From Streptomyces sp. CC228A (GTDB lineage Bacteria; Actinomycetota; Actinomycetes; Streptomycetales; Streptomycetaceae), in contig NZ_JAJPUI010000018.1 in the NCBI RefSeq assembly GCF_021390935.1, positions 1-37,233 on the forward strand: 37,233 nt of DNA, written 5' to 3'. The notes beneath the pieces were generated by a model that worked only from the letters and a program-made list of their open reading frames with translations, was not told the DNA's origin and searched no databases. Every line of letters starts with the position of its first letter. Positions within the stretch are counted from its first letter, which is position 1. Positions 1 through 8,226 of the stretch are shown here, one piece after another. A program made the position numbers and the translations under genes.

Positions 1-141
1 ACGTGCGCCCGCGTGCGCGCAGACGCCGTACCTCTGTTATCAGACCGCGGCGCGGCCGCGCTGATCCCCGTCACCGGAACGGGTGGCACCGCGCGGACAG
101 CGCCGAAGGGCGGTGTCAGAGGCCGCCGCTAGCGTGACGGC

Positions 142-507
142 ATGATCGATGCCGAGGTGGTCCGCCGTGTCGCCCTGTCCCTGCCCGAGACCGCGGAGAA
201 GGAGGCCTGGTCCATGCCCACGTTCCGCGTGGCGGGCAGGATGTTCCTGACGGTTCCCGACGACGAGACGTCGATCGCCGTGCGCTGCCCGAAACTGGAG
301 CGTACGGAACTCATCGCCGCCGAACCGGAGAAGTTCTGGGTCCCGCCGCACGAGGCGGGGTCCGCGTGGGTGCGGGTGCGGCTCGCCGCACTGGAGGACG
401 TCGACGAACTGCGGGACATCGTCGTGGACTCCTGGCGGCAGGCCGCACCGCCCCGGCTGGCCGAGCAGCACCCCGGCCTGCGCCCCGGCGGGGTCGCCGG
501 CGGCTGA
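142..507 (+). CDS. MmcQ/YjbR-family protein
   Basis: A 121-aa protein that resembles the MmcQ/YjbR (DUF419) family, small cytosolic proteins with a CyaY-like fold sometimes described as DNA-binding. The visible family pattern is an N-terminal helix ending in LSLPE, then an aromatic/acidic stretch, a strand block around TFRVAGRMFLTV (about residues 27-38), and a C-terminal helix containing the final conserved W in VVDSWRQAAP. Length fits the family. No good ribosome site precedes the ATG; a TAGCGT box lies 7-12 bases upstream, so the mRNA may be leaderless (inference). It converges on the Sua5-like gene with a 12-bp gap. The exact cellular role is unknown. Confidence 0.8.
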   Translation: MIDAEVVRRVALSLPETAEKEAWSMPTFRVAGRMFLTVPDDETSIAVRCPKLERTELIAAEPEKFWVPPHEAGSAWVRVRLAALEDVDELRDIVVDSWRQAAPPRLAEQHPGLRPGGVAGG

Positions 508-519
508 GGCTAGCTGAGG

Positions 520-1140
520 CTACTCGAAGCGCGCCGGATCCCCCGCCCCCCGGCGGACGATCTCCGGGACGCCGCCCGAGAAGTCGACCACGGTGGTCGG
601 CGCGGTGCCGCAGTCGCCGCCGTCGACCACGGCGTCCAGCACGTGGTCGAGCCGGTCCTTGATCTCCCAGCCCTGGGTCATCGGCTCCTCCTCACCGGGC
701 AGCAGCAGGGTGCTCGACACCAGCGGCTCGCCCAGCTCGGCGAGGAGGGCCCGGGTCACCGCGTGCTCGGGGATCCGCACCCCGACCGTCTTCTTCTTCG
801 GGTGCTGCAACTGGCGCGGCACCTCCCGGGTCGCGGGCAGGATGAAGGTGTAGCGTCCCGGCGTCGCCGCCTTCAGCGTGCGGAACACGTCGTTGTCGAG
901 CTGCACGAACTGCCCCAGCTGCGCGAAGCTCTCGCACACGAGGGTGAAGTGGTGCCGGTCGTCCAGGTCGCGGATGGTGCGGATGCGCCCCAGCGCCTCC
1001 CGGTTGCCCAGCCGGCAGCCCAGCGCGTAGCACGAGTCCGTCGGATAGGCGACGAGCGCACCGGAGCGGATCAGGTCGGCCACGGTGACGATCAGGCGCC
1101 GCTGGGGGTCGTCGGGGTGCACATCGAAGTACTTCGCCAT
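520..1140 (-). CDS. Sua5/YciO/YrdC-family protein (threonylcarbamoyl-AMP synthase-like)
   Basis: A 206-aa protein of the Sua5/YciO/YrdC fold. Members make threonylcarbamoyl-AMP from threonine, bicarbonate and ATP for tRNA t6A37, or are YciO paralogues of less certain function. Visible landmarks: GALVAYPTDSCYALGC (about 27-42), the RNA/nucleotide-binding KKKTVGVRIPEH block (about 114-125) and LVSSTLLLPGEEEP (about 140-152). The short length without a C-terminal Sua5 domain and the opening MAKYFDVHPDDPQRRLI point to the YciO subgroup. The start is the only reasonable ATG. A YrdC-type domain also occurs inside HypF in this window, but the two are separate genes. No link to the hydrogenase is implied. 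Confidence 0.85.
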   Translation of the reverse strand: MAKYFDVHPDDPQRRLIVTVADLIRSGALVAYPTDSCYALGCRLGNREALGRIRTIRDLDDRHHFTLVCESFAQLGQFVQLDNDVFRTLKAATPGRYTFILPATREVPRQLQHPKKKTVGVRIPEHAVTRALLAELGEPLVSSTLLLPGEEEPMTQGWEIKDRLDHVLDAVVDGGDCGTAPTTVVDFSGGVPEIVRRGAGDPARFE

Positions 1141-1681
1141 CGCCCGAGCCTACGCCCTCCGGGCCCGCGCCGTGCCGTCCCCGCTGCCACCGCGCTCCGC
1201 CGGACCCGCGGCGCCCCGCGGACGCCGGTGCGCGGCGGCGGCCGTCGGCAACCCCACGGACCCGCAGCCGCGGACGGACGGAGCCCGACCGCGCATCACG
1301 CCGGGCCGCCGCGCGGTGGGCACGCGGTGCAGGCAGGCCGCCTGCACCGGCGGGAAGGCGCCCCAGCCGTCCGGGGCCCGCGCCTCCCCGCGGCGGCGCG
1401 CCGCCGCGGTGACCCGGACTGCGCCCCGGACTGCGCCCCGGACGGCGCGCCGCAGCGCGCGTGCGGCAGGCGGGCGCGCACCCCCGCGCGGCACCGGCCG
1501 CCGCGGCCCGGAACCCCGGATGGCCGACGCCCGCCGGGGCCGCGTTCCGGCGTGTTCGTGCAGGCAGCGGCGCCGCCCGCGGCCCGCCCGCGCCCGCCTG
1601 GACGGGCCGCGGGGCGTGAACGGTGTGAGCCTGGTGGAAGACATGGCCGCGGTTCGGCGGCCACGAGGAGGCGCAACGCGG
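1141..1681. other. Gene-free upstream region of the hydrogenase operon
   Basis: No reading frame here has a credible product. The stretch holds a 22-bp perfect palindrome (1388-1409) and a 12-bp unit, GACTGCGCCCCG, repeated about three times at 1413-1448, the last copy diverged. The promoter of the hhy operon and that of the Sua5-like gene should lie here, but I see no clear -35/-10 pair. Confidence 0.5.
1388..1409. repeat. 22-bp perfect GC palindrome
   Basis: A perfect palindrome centred on GCGCGC, with arms of 11 bp and no loop, sits about 275 bp upstream of the first gene of the hydrogenase operon. It could be an operator or simply GC-rich low complexity. Confidence 0.5.
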
Positions 1682-3325
1682 ATGACGGACGATCCCACCG
1701 ACGCCGGGGCGGCAAGGGCCGCGCGCACGCAGGACGGCTTCACGGCCCTGCGCGCCGTCGCCGACGCCGTCCTCTACGAGGGCTACCTCCTCTACCCGTA
1801 CCGCCGCTCGTCGCCGAAGAACCGGGTGCGCTGGCAGTTCGGCGTGCTCGCCGCCCGCCCCTGGGCCGAGGCCGCCGGGCCGGGCGCGGGTCCGGCCGGG
1901 GTGTCGGGGGCCGCGGACGCCTGGTACCAGCAGACCGAGTGCCTCGTGCGGGCCGAGCCCGCCGCGTGCGTGCGGATCCGGCTGCGCCACCTCCAGCTCC
2001 AGCGCAAGCAGGTCGAGCGGCCCGACGGGCAGGGCGGGCACCGGCCCGTGGAGTCCCTGGACAGCGGCGGCACCGTCCACCTCACGTTCGACGAGGCGGT
2101 GCCCCGCGAGACCGGTGTGGCCGTCACCCTCGGCGACCTGCTCGCCGGGGAGCGCGCGTACGAGGCCGGGTGGCCCGGCGGCGAGGACACCGAGCCGCTG
2201 CCGGACGGCGCCGGGCGGGTGGTGCGGCGTCGGTGGCCCGTCGGCGCCCGGCTCCTCGTGCGGGCCGAGGAGCAGGCCGGTTCGCCCGGCCTGTACCGGC
2301 TGTGGATCCGTACCGAGAACACCGGCTCCGAGCCCGGCCCCGACGCGCCCCGCGAGACGGCCCTGCGGTACGCCCTCCTCGCCACCCACACGCTCGTCGG
2401 CGGCGAGGGGCTGGAGTTCCTGTCCCTCGCCGACCCGCCCGCGCAGGCCGCGGACGCCGCCCGGCAGTGCCGGAACGTGCACACCTTCCCCGTCCTGGGC
2501 GGCCCCCCTGGGACCAGTGGCCTCCTGCTGTCGTCGCCGATCATCCTCTCCGACCACCCGCAGGTGGCGCCCGAGAGCCCCGGCGACCTCCACGACGCCG
2601 CCGAGATCGACGAGATCCTCACCCTCCGCACGATGCTGCTGACCGACGACGAGAAGCGCGAGGCCCGCGCCACCGACGCCCGGGCCGCCCGCATCCTCGA
2701 CCGGGTCGACTCCATGCCGCAGGAGGTCTTCGAGCGGCTGCACGGCGCCATCCGCTCCCTGGAGCCCGCGCCCGCCCGCAGTGCGGCCCCGTGGTGGCAG
2801 GAGGGCGGCGACGACGGGCTGTCCCCGACCACGGACACCGTCCTCGTCGACGGTGTGCCCGTGACCGGCGGCAGCCGCGTACGCCTCAGGCCCAGCGGGC
2901 GGGGCGCCGACGCCCACGACATGTTCCTGGCCGGCCGCACCGCCCGCGTGGCGGCGGTCTTCCACGACGTGGACGGCAGCGTGCACCTGGCGGTCACCGT
3001 CGACGACGACCCCGCCGCCGAACTGAACGCCTGGTACGGCCGCCACTACTACTTCCGCCCCCACGAGCTCGAACCGCTCGGCACGGCCCGCCCCGACGGC
3101 CCGCCGGGCGACCGGCTCGCCCGCGCAGGGCGCGCACCCGACGGCCCGCCGGGGCCTGGCGGGCTCGAACCGCTCGACCCGCCCTGGCCCGACGGCTCCG
3201 GCCCCCGCGGCCGGCCCGCCCACGCGGGCCCCGCACCGGGCGGCCCGCTCGGACCGGACAGGCCCGAACCCCTCGACCGGGAGGAGAGGCGAGGCGATGG
3301 ACGCCCTCGAACTGTCGGCGCATGA
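1682..3325 (+). CDS. Uncharacterised protein of the group 1h hydrogenase operon
   Basis: A 547-aa protein I do not recognise by family name. The N-terminal two thirds look like a compact, mostly beta-rich soluble domain (VRWQFGVLAARP near 40; LRHLQLQRKQVE near 105). A second conserved-looking block is around GRHYYFRPHELEPLG near 460. The last 85 residues are Pro/Gly/Arg-rich low complexity. There is no signal peptide, membrane segment or Cys cluster. The start at 1682 is chosen because GAGGAG lies 12 bases upstream; an in-frame GTG at 1625 is possible. It overlaps the hemerythrin gene by 29 bp and leads the hydrogenase operon, so a role in assembly, localisation or electron transfer for HhySL is inferred from position only. 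Confidence 0.8.
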   Translation: MTDDPTDAGAARAARTQDGFTALRAVADAVLYEGYLLYPYRRSSPKNRVRWQFGVLAARPWAEAAGPGAGPAGVSGAADAWYQQTECLVRAEPAACVRIRLRHLQLQRKQVERPDGQGGHRPVESLDSGGTVHLTFDEAVPRETGVAVTLGDLLAGERAYEAGWPGGEDTEPLPDGAGRVVRRRWPVGARLLVRAEEQAGSPGLYRLWIRTENTGSEPGPDAPRETALRYALLATHTLVGGEGLEFLSLADPPAQAADAARQCRNVHTFPVLGGPPGTSGLLLSSPIILSDHPQVAPESPGDLHDAAEIDEILTLRTMLLTDDEKREARATDARAARILDRVDSMPQEVFERLHGAIRSLEPAPARSAAPWWQEGGDDGLSPTTDTVLVDGVPVTGGSRVRLRPSGRGADAHDMFLAGRTARVAAVFHDVDGSVHLAVTVDDDPAAELNAWYGRHYYFRPHELEPLGTARPDGPPGDRLARAGRAPDGPPGPGGLEPLDPPWPDGSGPRGRPAHAGPAPGGPLGPDRPEPLDREERRGDGRPRTVGA

Positions 3326-3845
3326 CCACCGCATGGTGGAACAGCTCTTCCGCGACCACCGGGCCGCGGCCTCCGGCACCCAGCGGCGGGCCGTCGTCGA
3401 ACTGCTCGTCCGCGAGCCCTCCCAGCACGCCGCCCTGGAGGAGCCGATGGTCCACCCGCTCGCCAAGGACGTCCTGCCCGACGGGCAGCGGGAGGTCGAG
3501 CGGCACCTCGGCGAGCACCTGGCCGTCAAGAAGACCCTCCTGGCGCTGGACCGACGCGCAGCGGGCGGCGAGCGGACCGACGGCCTCGTCGACGAGCTGC
3601 GCGCGGACAGGGAGGAGCACGTCAGGGAAGAGGAGGAGGACTTCATGCCGCGGCTGCGCGGCGCCGTGTCGCAGCAGGACCTGGACGACGAGCTCGGCGC
3701 CCTGCTCGACGAGGCCAAGCAGACCGCCCCCACCCGGCCGCACCCGCACGCCCCCGAGGAGCCGCCCGCGCCGGCCCTGGCCGCGCCGGTGGCAGCGGCG
3801 TACGACCGGCTCCGAGACCGACTGCAGGGAAGGCCGAGGACATGA
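3297..3845 (+). CDS. Hemerythrin (HHE) domain protein
   Basis: A 182-aa protein with a four-helix hemerythrin-like domain in residues 1-140. Candidate di-iron ligands are visible in the usual order: the first His in SAHDHRM (about 8-11), HAALEEPMVHP (about 43-53, H-x3-E type), EVERHLGEHL (about 68-77) and EEHVREEEEDFMPRL (about 106-120). The C-terminal 40 residues are Pro/Ala-rich. GGAGAGG precedes the ATG. It overlaps the gene before it and shares an ATGA with hhyS, so it is translationally coupled to the hydrogenase. Hemerythrins bind O2 or sense redox state; here it could scavenge O2 near the enzyme or carry iron for maturation (inference). Confidence 0.88.
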   Translation: MDALELSAHDHRMVEQLFRDHRAAASGTQRRAVVELLVREPSQHAALEEPMVHPLAKDVLPDGQREVERHLGEHLAVKKTLLALDRRAAGGERTDGLVDELRADREEHVREEEEDFMPRLRGAVSQQDLDDELGALLDEAKQTAPTRPHPHAPEEPPAPALAAPVAAAYDRLRDRLQGRPRT

Positions 3846-4990
3846 CCACCGACGCCGGCACCACCGAAGTGAGCCGACAGCCCGAATCCGGGCCGCGGCC
3901 GGACGGATTCGACGAGGTCCACATCCTCTGGATCTCCGAAGGCATGAGCTGCGACGGCGACACCGTCTCCCTCACGGCGGCCGGACAGCCCGCCATCGAG
4001 GACATCGTGCTCGGGCTCGTCCCGGGCCTGCCGAAGGTGAACCTCCACAACAAGGTCCTGTCGCCGAGCCTGGGCGGCGAGGACTTCCTCGCCCCGTACC
4101 GGGCCGCGGCCCGCGGCGAACTCGCCCCGTTCATCCTCGTCATCGAGGGCTCCGTCCCGAACCAGAACATCATCGAGGGCGACGGCTACTGGACCTCCTT
4201 CGGCAACGACCTGGAGACGGGGGAGCCCCTCACCCTCAACTGGTGGATCGACCAGCTCGCCCCGAAGGCGTGGGCCGTGGTCGCCGCGGGCACCTGCGCC
4301 GCGTACGGCGGCATCCACGCCATGGCGGGCAACCCCACCGGCAGCATGGGCCTCGCCGACTACCTGGGCTGGGACTTCAGGTCCCAGGGCGCCCTGCCCG
4401 TGGTGAACGTGCCGGGCTGCCCCATCCAGCCGGAGAACTTCATGGAGACCCTGGTGTGGGTGCTCCACCACGCCGCGGGCTCCGCGCCGCCGCCCCCGCT
4501 CGACGCCATGCTGCGCCCGCAGTGGATCTTCGGCAAGACGGTGCACGAGGGCTGCGACCGCGCCGCCTACTACGAGCAGGGCGACTTCGCCAAGGACTAC
4601 AACTCGCCCAAGTGCGAGGTGAAGGTGGGCTGCTGGGGCCCCGTGGTGAACTGCAACGTCCCGAAGCGGGGCTGGATGTCCGGTGTCGGCGGCTGCCCGA
4701 ACGTCGGCGGCATCTGCATCGGCTGCACCATGCCCGGCTTCCCCGACGCGTTCATGCCGTTCATGGACGAGCCCCCCGGCGGCAGCCTCTCCTCGATGCT
4801 CATCAGGCCGTACGGCGCGGTGATCCGGCGGCTGCGCGGCATCAGCAACATCGCCGCCAACCGCGAACCCCGCTGGCACCACAACAAGTCCGAACTCACC
4901 AGCGGCTACGACCCGTACTGGCGCCCGGACCACACCCCCCGAGACCGCGGACGACACCCGCGAGCCACGACACGAGGAACGCACACATGA
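3842..4990 (+). CDS. hhyS: High-affinity [NiFe]-hydrogenase small subunit (group 1h)
   Basis: A 382-aa Fe-S subunit that takes electrons from the Ni-Fe site. The proximal-cluster motif reads CDGD (C37, D40) where standard small subunits have CxxC; C152 (GTCAAYGG) and C193 (VPGCP) are the other ligands. A three-Cys-one-Asp proximal cluster is the known hallmark of group 1h (actinobacterial-type) enzymes. Distal and medial ligands appear as H235, C238, C258, C264, C271, C285, C292 and C295. There is no twin-arginine signal and no C-terminal anchor helix, unlike periplasmic group 1 enzymes, so it stays on the cytoplasmic side. The ATG overlaps the hemerythrin stop and its TGA overlaps the hhyL ATG. 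The enzyme class oxidises H2 down to atmospheric level. Confidence 0.97.
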   Translation: MTTDAGTTEVSRQPESGPRPDGFDEVHILWISEGMSCDGDTVSLTAAGQPAIEDIVLGLVPGLPKVNLHNKVLSPSLGGEDFLAPYRAAARGELAPFILVIEGSVPNQNIIEGDGYWTSFGNDLETGEPLTLNWWIDQLAPKAWAVVAAGTCAAYGGIHAMAGNPTGSMGLADYLGWDFRSQGALPVVNVPGCPIQPENFMETLVWVLHHAAGSAPPPPLDAMLRPQWIFGKTVHEGCDRAAYYEQGDFAKDYNSPKCEVKVGCWGPVVNCNVPKRGWMSGVGGCPNVGGICIGCTMPGFPDAFMPFMDEPPGGSLSSMLIRPYGAVIRRLRGISNIAANREPRWHHNKSELTSGYDPYWRPDHTPRDRGRHPRATTRGTHT

Positions 4991-6786
4991 CGCAGACGGA
5001 GGACCGGATCGGGGCCGGGGAGCGGAAGCCCGCCCAGATCATGGACATGTCCTGGGACCCGATCACCCGCATCGTCGGGAACCTGGGCATCTACACCAAG
5101 ATCGACTTCGCCAACCGCGAGGTCGTCGAGTGCCGCAGCACCTCGTCGCTCTTCCGCGGCTACTCGGTGTTCATGAAGGGCAAGGACCCGCGTGACGCCG
5201 GGTTCATCACCTCCCGCATCTGCGGCATCTGCGGCGACAACCACACCACCTGCTCCGACTACGCCCAGCAGATGGCCTACGGCGTCAAGCCGCCGCCGCT
5301 CGCCGAGCACATCGTCAACCTCGGCGAGGCGGCGGAGTACATCTTCGACCACACGATCTTCCAGGACAACCTCGTCTTCGTGGACTTCTGCGAGGCGATG
5401 GTGAAGTCCACCAACCCCGGCGTCCTGGCAAGGGCCGAGCAGACGCAGGCACCGCGCGGCGACATCCACGGCTACCGGACCATCGCCGACATCATGCGCA
5501 GCTTCAACCCCTTCGAGGGCGAGACCTACAAGGAAGCCCTCAAAGTCAGCCGCGTCACGCGCGAGATGTTCTGCCTCATGGAGGGGCGCCACGTCCACCC
5601 GTCGACGCTGTACCCCGGCGGCGTCGGCACGATGCCCCAGCCGACCGCGTTCACCGACTACCTGTCCCGGCTCATGCGGATCCTGGACTTCGTCAAGCAG
5701 GCCGTGGCGATGAACGACGACGTCTTCGACTTCTTCTACGAGGCCCTCCCCGGGTACGAGGAGGTCGGCCGGCGCCGCATCCTCCTCGGCTGCTGGGGCG
5801 CCTGGCAGAACCCGGACGTCTGCGACTACCGCTACGAGACGATGAGCGACTGGGGACGGGCCATGCACGTCACCCCCGGCATCGTCGTCGACGGCGAGCT
5901 GCGCACCAACGACCTCGTCGACATCAACCTCGGCATGCGCATCCTCCTCGGCAGCTCCTACTACGACGACTGGGCCGACGAGCCGCCGTTCGTCACGCAC
6001 GACCCGCTCGGCAACCCGGTCGACATGCGCCACCCGTGGAACCAGACCACCGTCCCCGTCCCGCAGAAGCGCGACTTCGACAGCAACTACAGCTGGGTCA
6101 TGAGCCCCCGCTGGTACGACCGGAAGAGCGGCGAGCACCTCGCGCTCGACACCGGCGGCGGCCCCCTCGCCCGGCTGTGGTCCACGGCGCTCAACGGCCT
6201 GGTCGACTCGCAGTACGTCAAGGCCACCGGGCACAGCGTCCGGATCACCCTGCCGCGCAGCGAGAAGCTCCCCGAGACCACGCTGGAGTGGGAGATCCCC
6301 CGGTGGAGCAACACCATCGAACGGGACCGGGCCAGGCCCTACTTCGTCGCCTACGCCGCCGCCATGGCCTTCGAGTTCGCCGAGAAGGCGATGGGCCTGG
6401 TCCGGGCCGGCGAGACCAAGGTGTTCGAGAACTTCGAGGTGCCGGACGAGGCCATCGGCTGCGGCTTCCACGAGGCGGTCCGCGGCGTCCTCTCCCACCA
6501 CCTGGTGATCAAGGACAAGAAGATCGCGAACTACCACCCGTACCCGCCCACCCCGTGGAACGCCAGCCCCCGCGACAGCTACGGCACCCCCGGGCCGTAC
6601 GAGGACGCGGTGCAGGGCCAGCCCATCTTCGAGGAGAACGGCCCCGACGACTTCAAGGGCGTCGACATCATGCGGACCGTCCGCAGCTTCGACCCGTGCC
6701 TGCCCTGCGGCGTCCACATGTACCTCGGCCAGGGCACCACCCTCCGCAAGGTCCACTCTCCCACCTACGGCGGCGGGCATGGCTGA
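4987..6786 (+). CDS. hhyL: High-affinity [NiFe]-hydrogenase large subunit (group 1h)
   Basis: A 599-aa catalytic subunit that splits H2 at the Ni-Fe(CN)2CO centre. The L1 motif is RICGICG followed by DNHTTC (77-89) and the L2 motif is DPCLPCGVH (569-577); C79, C82, C571 and C574 are the expected Ni ligands. A 22-residue tail follows H577, so the precursor needs the nickel-dependent protease, for which a candidate lies at 17440-18117. Length and motifs match group 1h HhyL. It starts within the hhyS stop (ATGA) and overlaps the NifU-like gene by 8 bp, giving a tight unit. There is no export signal. Confidence 0.97.
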   Translation: MTQTEDRIGAGERKPAQIMDMSWDPITRIVGNLGIYTKIDFANREVVECRSTSSLFRGYSVFMKGKDPRDAGFITSRICGICGDNHTTCSDYAQQMAYGVKPPPLAEHIVNLGEAAEYIFDHTIFQDNLVFVDFCEAMVKSTNPGVLARAEQTQAPRGDIHGYRTIADIMRSFNPFEGETYKEALKVSRVTREMFCLMEGRHVHPSTLYPGGVGTMPQPTAFTDYLSRLMRILDFVKQAVAMNDDVFDFFYEALPGYEEVGRRRILLGCWGAWQNPDVCDYRYETMSDWGRAMHVTPGIVVDGELRTNDLVDINLGMRILLGSSYYDDWADEPPFVTHDPLGNPVDMRHPWNQTTVPVPQKRDFDSNYSWVMSPRWYDRKSGEHLALDTGGGPLARLWSTALNGLVDSQYVKATGHSVRITLPRSEKLPETTLEWEIPRWSNTIERDRARPYFVAYAAAMAFEFAEKAMGLVRAGETKVFENFEVPDEAIGCGFHEAVRGVLSHHLVIKDKKIANYHPYPPTPWNASPRDSYGTPGPYEDAVQGQPIFEENGPDDFKGVDIMRTVRSFDPCLPCGVHMYLGQGTTLRKVHSPTYGGGHG

Positions 6787-7354
6787 CCGGGAGCGGCTCG
6801 ACGCCGCGGCGGTCGCGGACCGGCTGGCCCGCGTCGACGACCGGCTCGGCCGCGTCGAGGCGGCGCCGGGCCCCACCTCCGACGCGGCACTCCACGCCGT
6901 ACGGGCCCTCACGGAGGTCTACGGGGAGGCGCTGGCACGCGTCCTCGACCACGCGGACCCGCAACTGACCGCGGCCCTGACGGCCGACGAACTCCTCGCC
7001 CACCTGCTGGTGCTGCACGACCTGCACCCCGACCCGGTGGACCGCCGCGTGGCGGACGCCGTCGAGGCGCTGCGGCCCGCCCTGCGCGAACAGGGCGGCG
7101 ACATCTCCCTGGAAGGCGTCGAGGGAGGCGTCGCCCGGGTGCGGCTGAGCACGGGCGGCGGCTGCGGATCCGGCTGCGGCACGGGCGGCGCAGGCGGCGG
7201 GGTGGAGGAGGCCGTCCGCGAGGCCGTCCTCGCCATGGCACCGGAACTGACGGACGTACAGGCCGTACCGGACCGCGGCGCCGCAGCACCCGCCTTCGTC
7301 CCGCTGGCGACCCTGACCCGCCGCCCGGCCCCCGTCCCGCAGGAGACGCCATGA
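6779..7354 (+). CDS. NifU C-terminal-domain-like protein of the hydrogenase operon
   Basis: A 191-aa protein. Residues 88-160 match the NifU/Nfu scaffold pattern (VADAVEALRPALREQGGDIS, then GVARVRLS) that normally ends in a CxxC [Fe-S]-binding motif. Here the motif region reads GGGCGSGCG, so C129 and C133 are spaced CxxxC and set in a glycine-rich stretch. The N-terminal 85 residues are helical and of unknown function. It overlaps hhyL by 8 bp and the DUF5947 gene by 4 bp. A role in delivering or relaying Fe-S clusters for HhyS, or as an electron-transfer partner, is inferred from domain and position. The altered Cys spacing makes cluster binding uncertain. Confidence 0.82.
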   Translation: MADRERLDAAAVADRLARVDDRLGRVEAAPGPTSDAALHAVRALTEVYGEALARVLDHADPQLTAALTADELLAHLLVLHDLHPDPVDRRVADAVEALRPALREQGGDISLEGVEGGVARVRLSTGGGCGSGCGTGGAGGGVEEAVREAVLAMAPELTDVQAVPDRGAAAPAFVPLATLTRRPAPVPQETP

Positions 7355-7962
7355 CCGGCGGAGCCCTCGCCCGGCTCATCCGCTCGGCCGGGGAACCCGC
7401 CCCGCCGGAGCCCGTGCCCGGCGAGCACTGCGACCTGTGCCAGGAGCAGGTACCCGACGAGCACCGCCACCTGTACGACACCGACGGCGGCGAGGTCCTG
7501 TGCGCCTGCCGCGCCTGCTCCCTGCTCTTCGCCGGCGAGGAGGCCGCGCAGGGGCGCTACCGGCTGGTGCCGCAGCGCCGCGTCCGCCTCCCGCCGGTCG
7601 ACACGACCGCCCTGGGCGTGCCCGTCGGCCTGGCGTACTTCGTGCCCGCCGCCGACGGCACGGTCACCGCCCACTACCCGAGCCCCGCCGGGGCGACGCG
7701 CTGGGAGGCGGACCCGGCGGCCTGGGCCGCAGTCGTGGCGGACTGCCCCGCCCTGCGCGAGCTGCGCCCCGACGTGGAGGCGCTGCTCGTCAACACGGCA
7801 TGGGGGGCGCGCCGGCACTGGATCGTCCCGGTCGACGACTGCCACCGCGTGGTGGCCATCGTCCGCCGGGAGTGGCGGGGGATGTCCGGCGGCGACCGGG
7901 TGTGGCCCGCCGTCGAGCAGTTCTTCGCCGGACTGGAAACGAGCGAACCGACGACCACGTGA
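7351..7962 (+). CDS. DUF5947 family protein
   Basis: A 203-aa protein that matches DUF5947 by overall pattern. C27xxC30 and C53xxC56 form a probable zinc-ribbon or rubredoxin-like site near the N-terminus (CDLC, then CACRAC with an extra C51). A beta-rich core follows, with LPPVDTTALGVPVGLAYF and NTAWGARRHWIVPVDDCHRVV. It is preceded by AGGAG and overlaps the NifU-like gene by ATGA. The family sits in operons of high-affinity hydrogenases. Its biochemical function is not established; metal binding and an accessory role in electron transfer or assembly are inferred. Confidence 0.85.
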   Translation: MTGGALARLIRSAGEPAPPEPVPGEHCDLCQEQVPDEHRHLYDTDGGEVLCACRACSLLFAGEEAAQGRYRLVPQRRVRLPPVDTTALGVPVGLAYFVPAADGTVTAHYPSPAGATRWEADPAAWAAVVADCPALRELRPDVEALLVNTAWGARRHWIVPVDDCHRVVAIVRREWRGMSGGDRVWPAVEQFFAGLETSEPTTT

Positions 7963-7975
7963 GGAGCGGACGGCC

Positions 7976-8182
7976 ATGGGCAGGATCAGGGTCGGCAAGC
8001 CCCAGGTGAAACCCGACACCCCGTCGCACGTACCCGGACTCCACGAGGGCAACAAGGGGCCGTACAAGCGCCAGGTCGGCCACCACAAGGACGGCACCGC
8101 CGACGCGCGGCGGTCCACCGGCGTCAACTGGCGCCGCCACGACGCGATCTTGAAGATCATGCCGAACATCCCCCCGGGATGA
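7976..8182 (+). CDS. 68-aa basic protein of the hydrogenase operon
   Basis: A small protein rich in Lys, Arg, His and Gly (GRIRVGKPQVKPDTPSH, then NKGPYKRQVGHHKDG), without Cys or membrane segment. GAGGAGCGG precedes the ATG by about 7 bases and the gap to DUF5947 is 13 bp, which supports real translation. I do not recognise a family. Its place between DUF5947 and the 50-aa protein suggests a structural or anchoring peptide of the hydrogenase complex (inference). Confidence 0.7.
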   Translation: MGRIRVGKPQVKPDTPSHVPGLHEGNKGPYKRQVGHHKDGTADARRSTGVNWRRHDAILKIMPNIPPG

Positions 8183-8226
8183 CCGGGCGGAAACAGCGCG
8201 GCGGCAGCGCCACAAGGAGGAGAATC

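Noticed and set aside
692..4984. A 1430-aa minus-strand frame antisense to the hydrogenase genes
   Set aside because: It is open only because stops are rare at this GC content; composition is typical of an antisense shadow and it overlaps five well-supported genes.
643..4986. A very long plus-strand frame that runs into hhyL and would make a 2047-aa protein
   Set aside because: Only the part from 4987 (HhyL) is protein-like; the upstream part is the shadow of the Sua5-like gene, the 547-aa gene and hhyS in another frame, Arg/Pro/Ala-rich.
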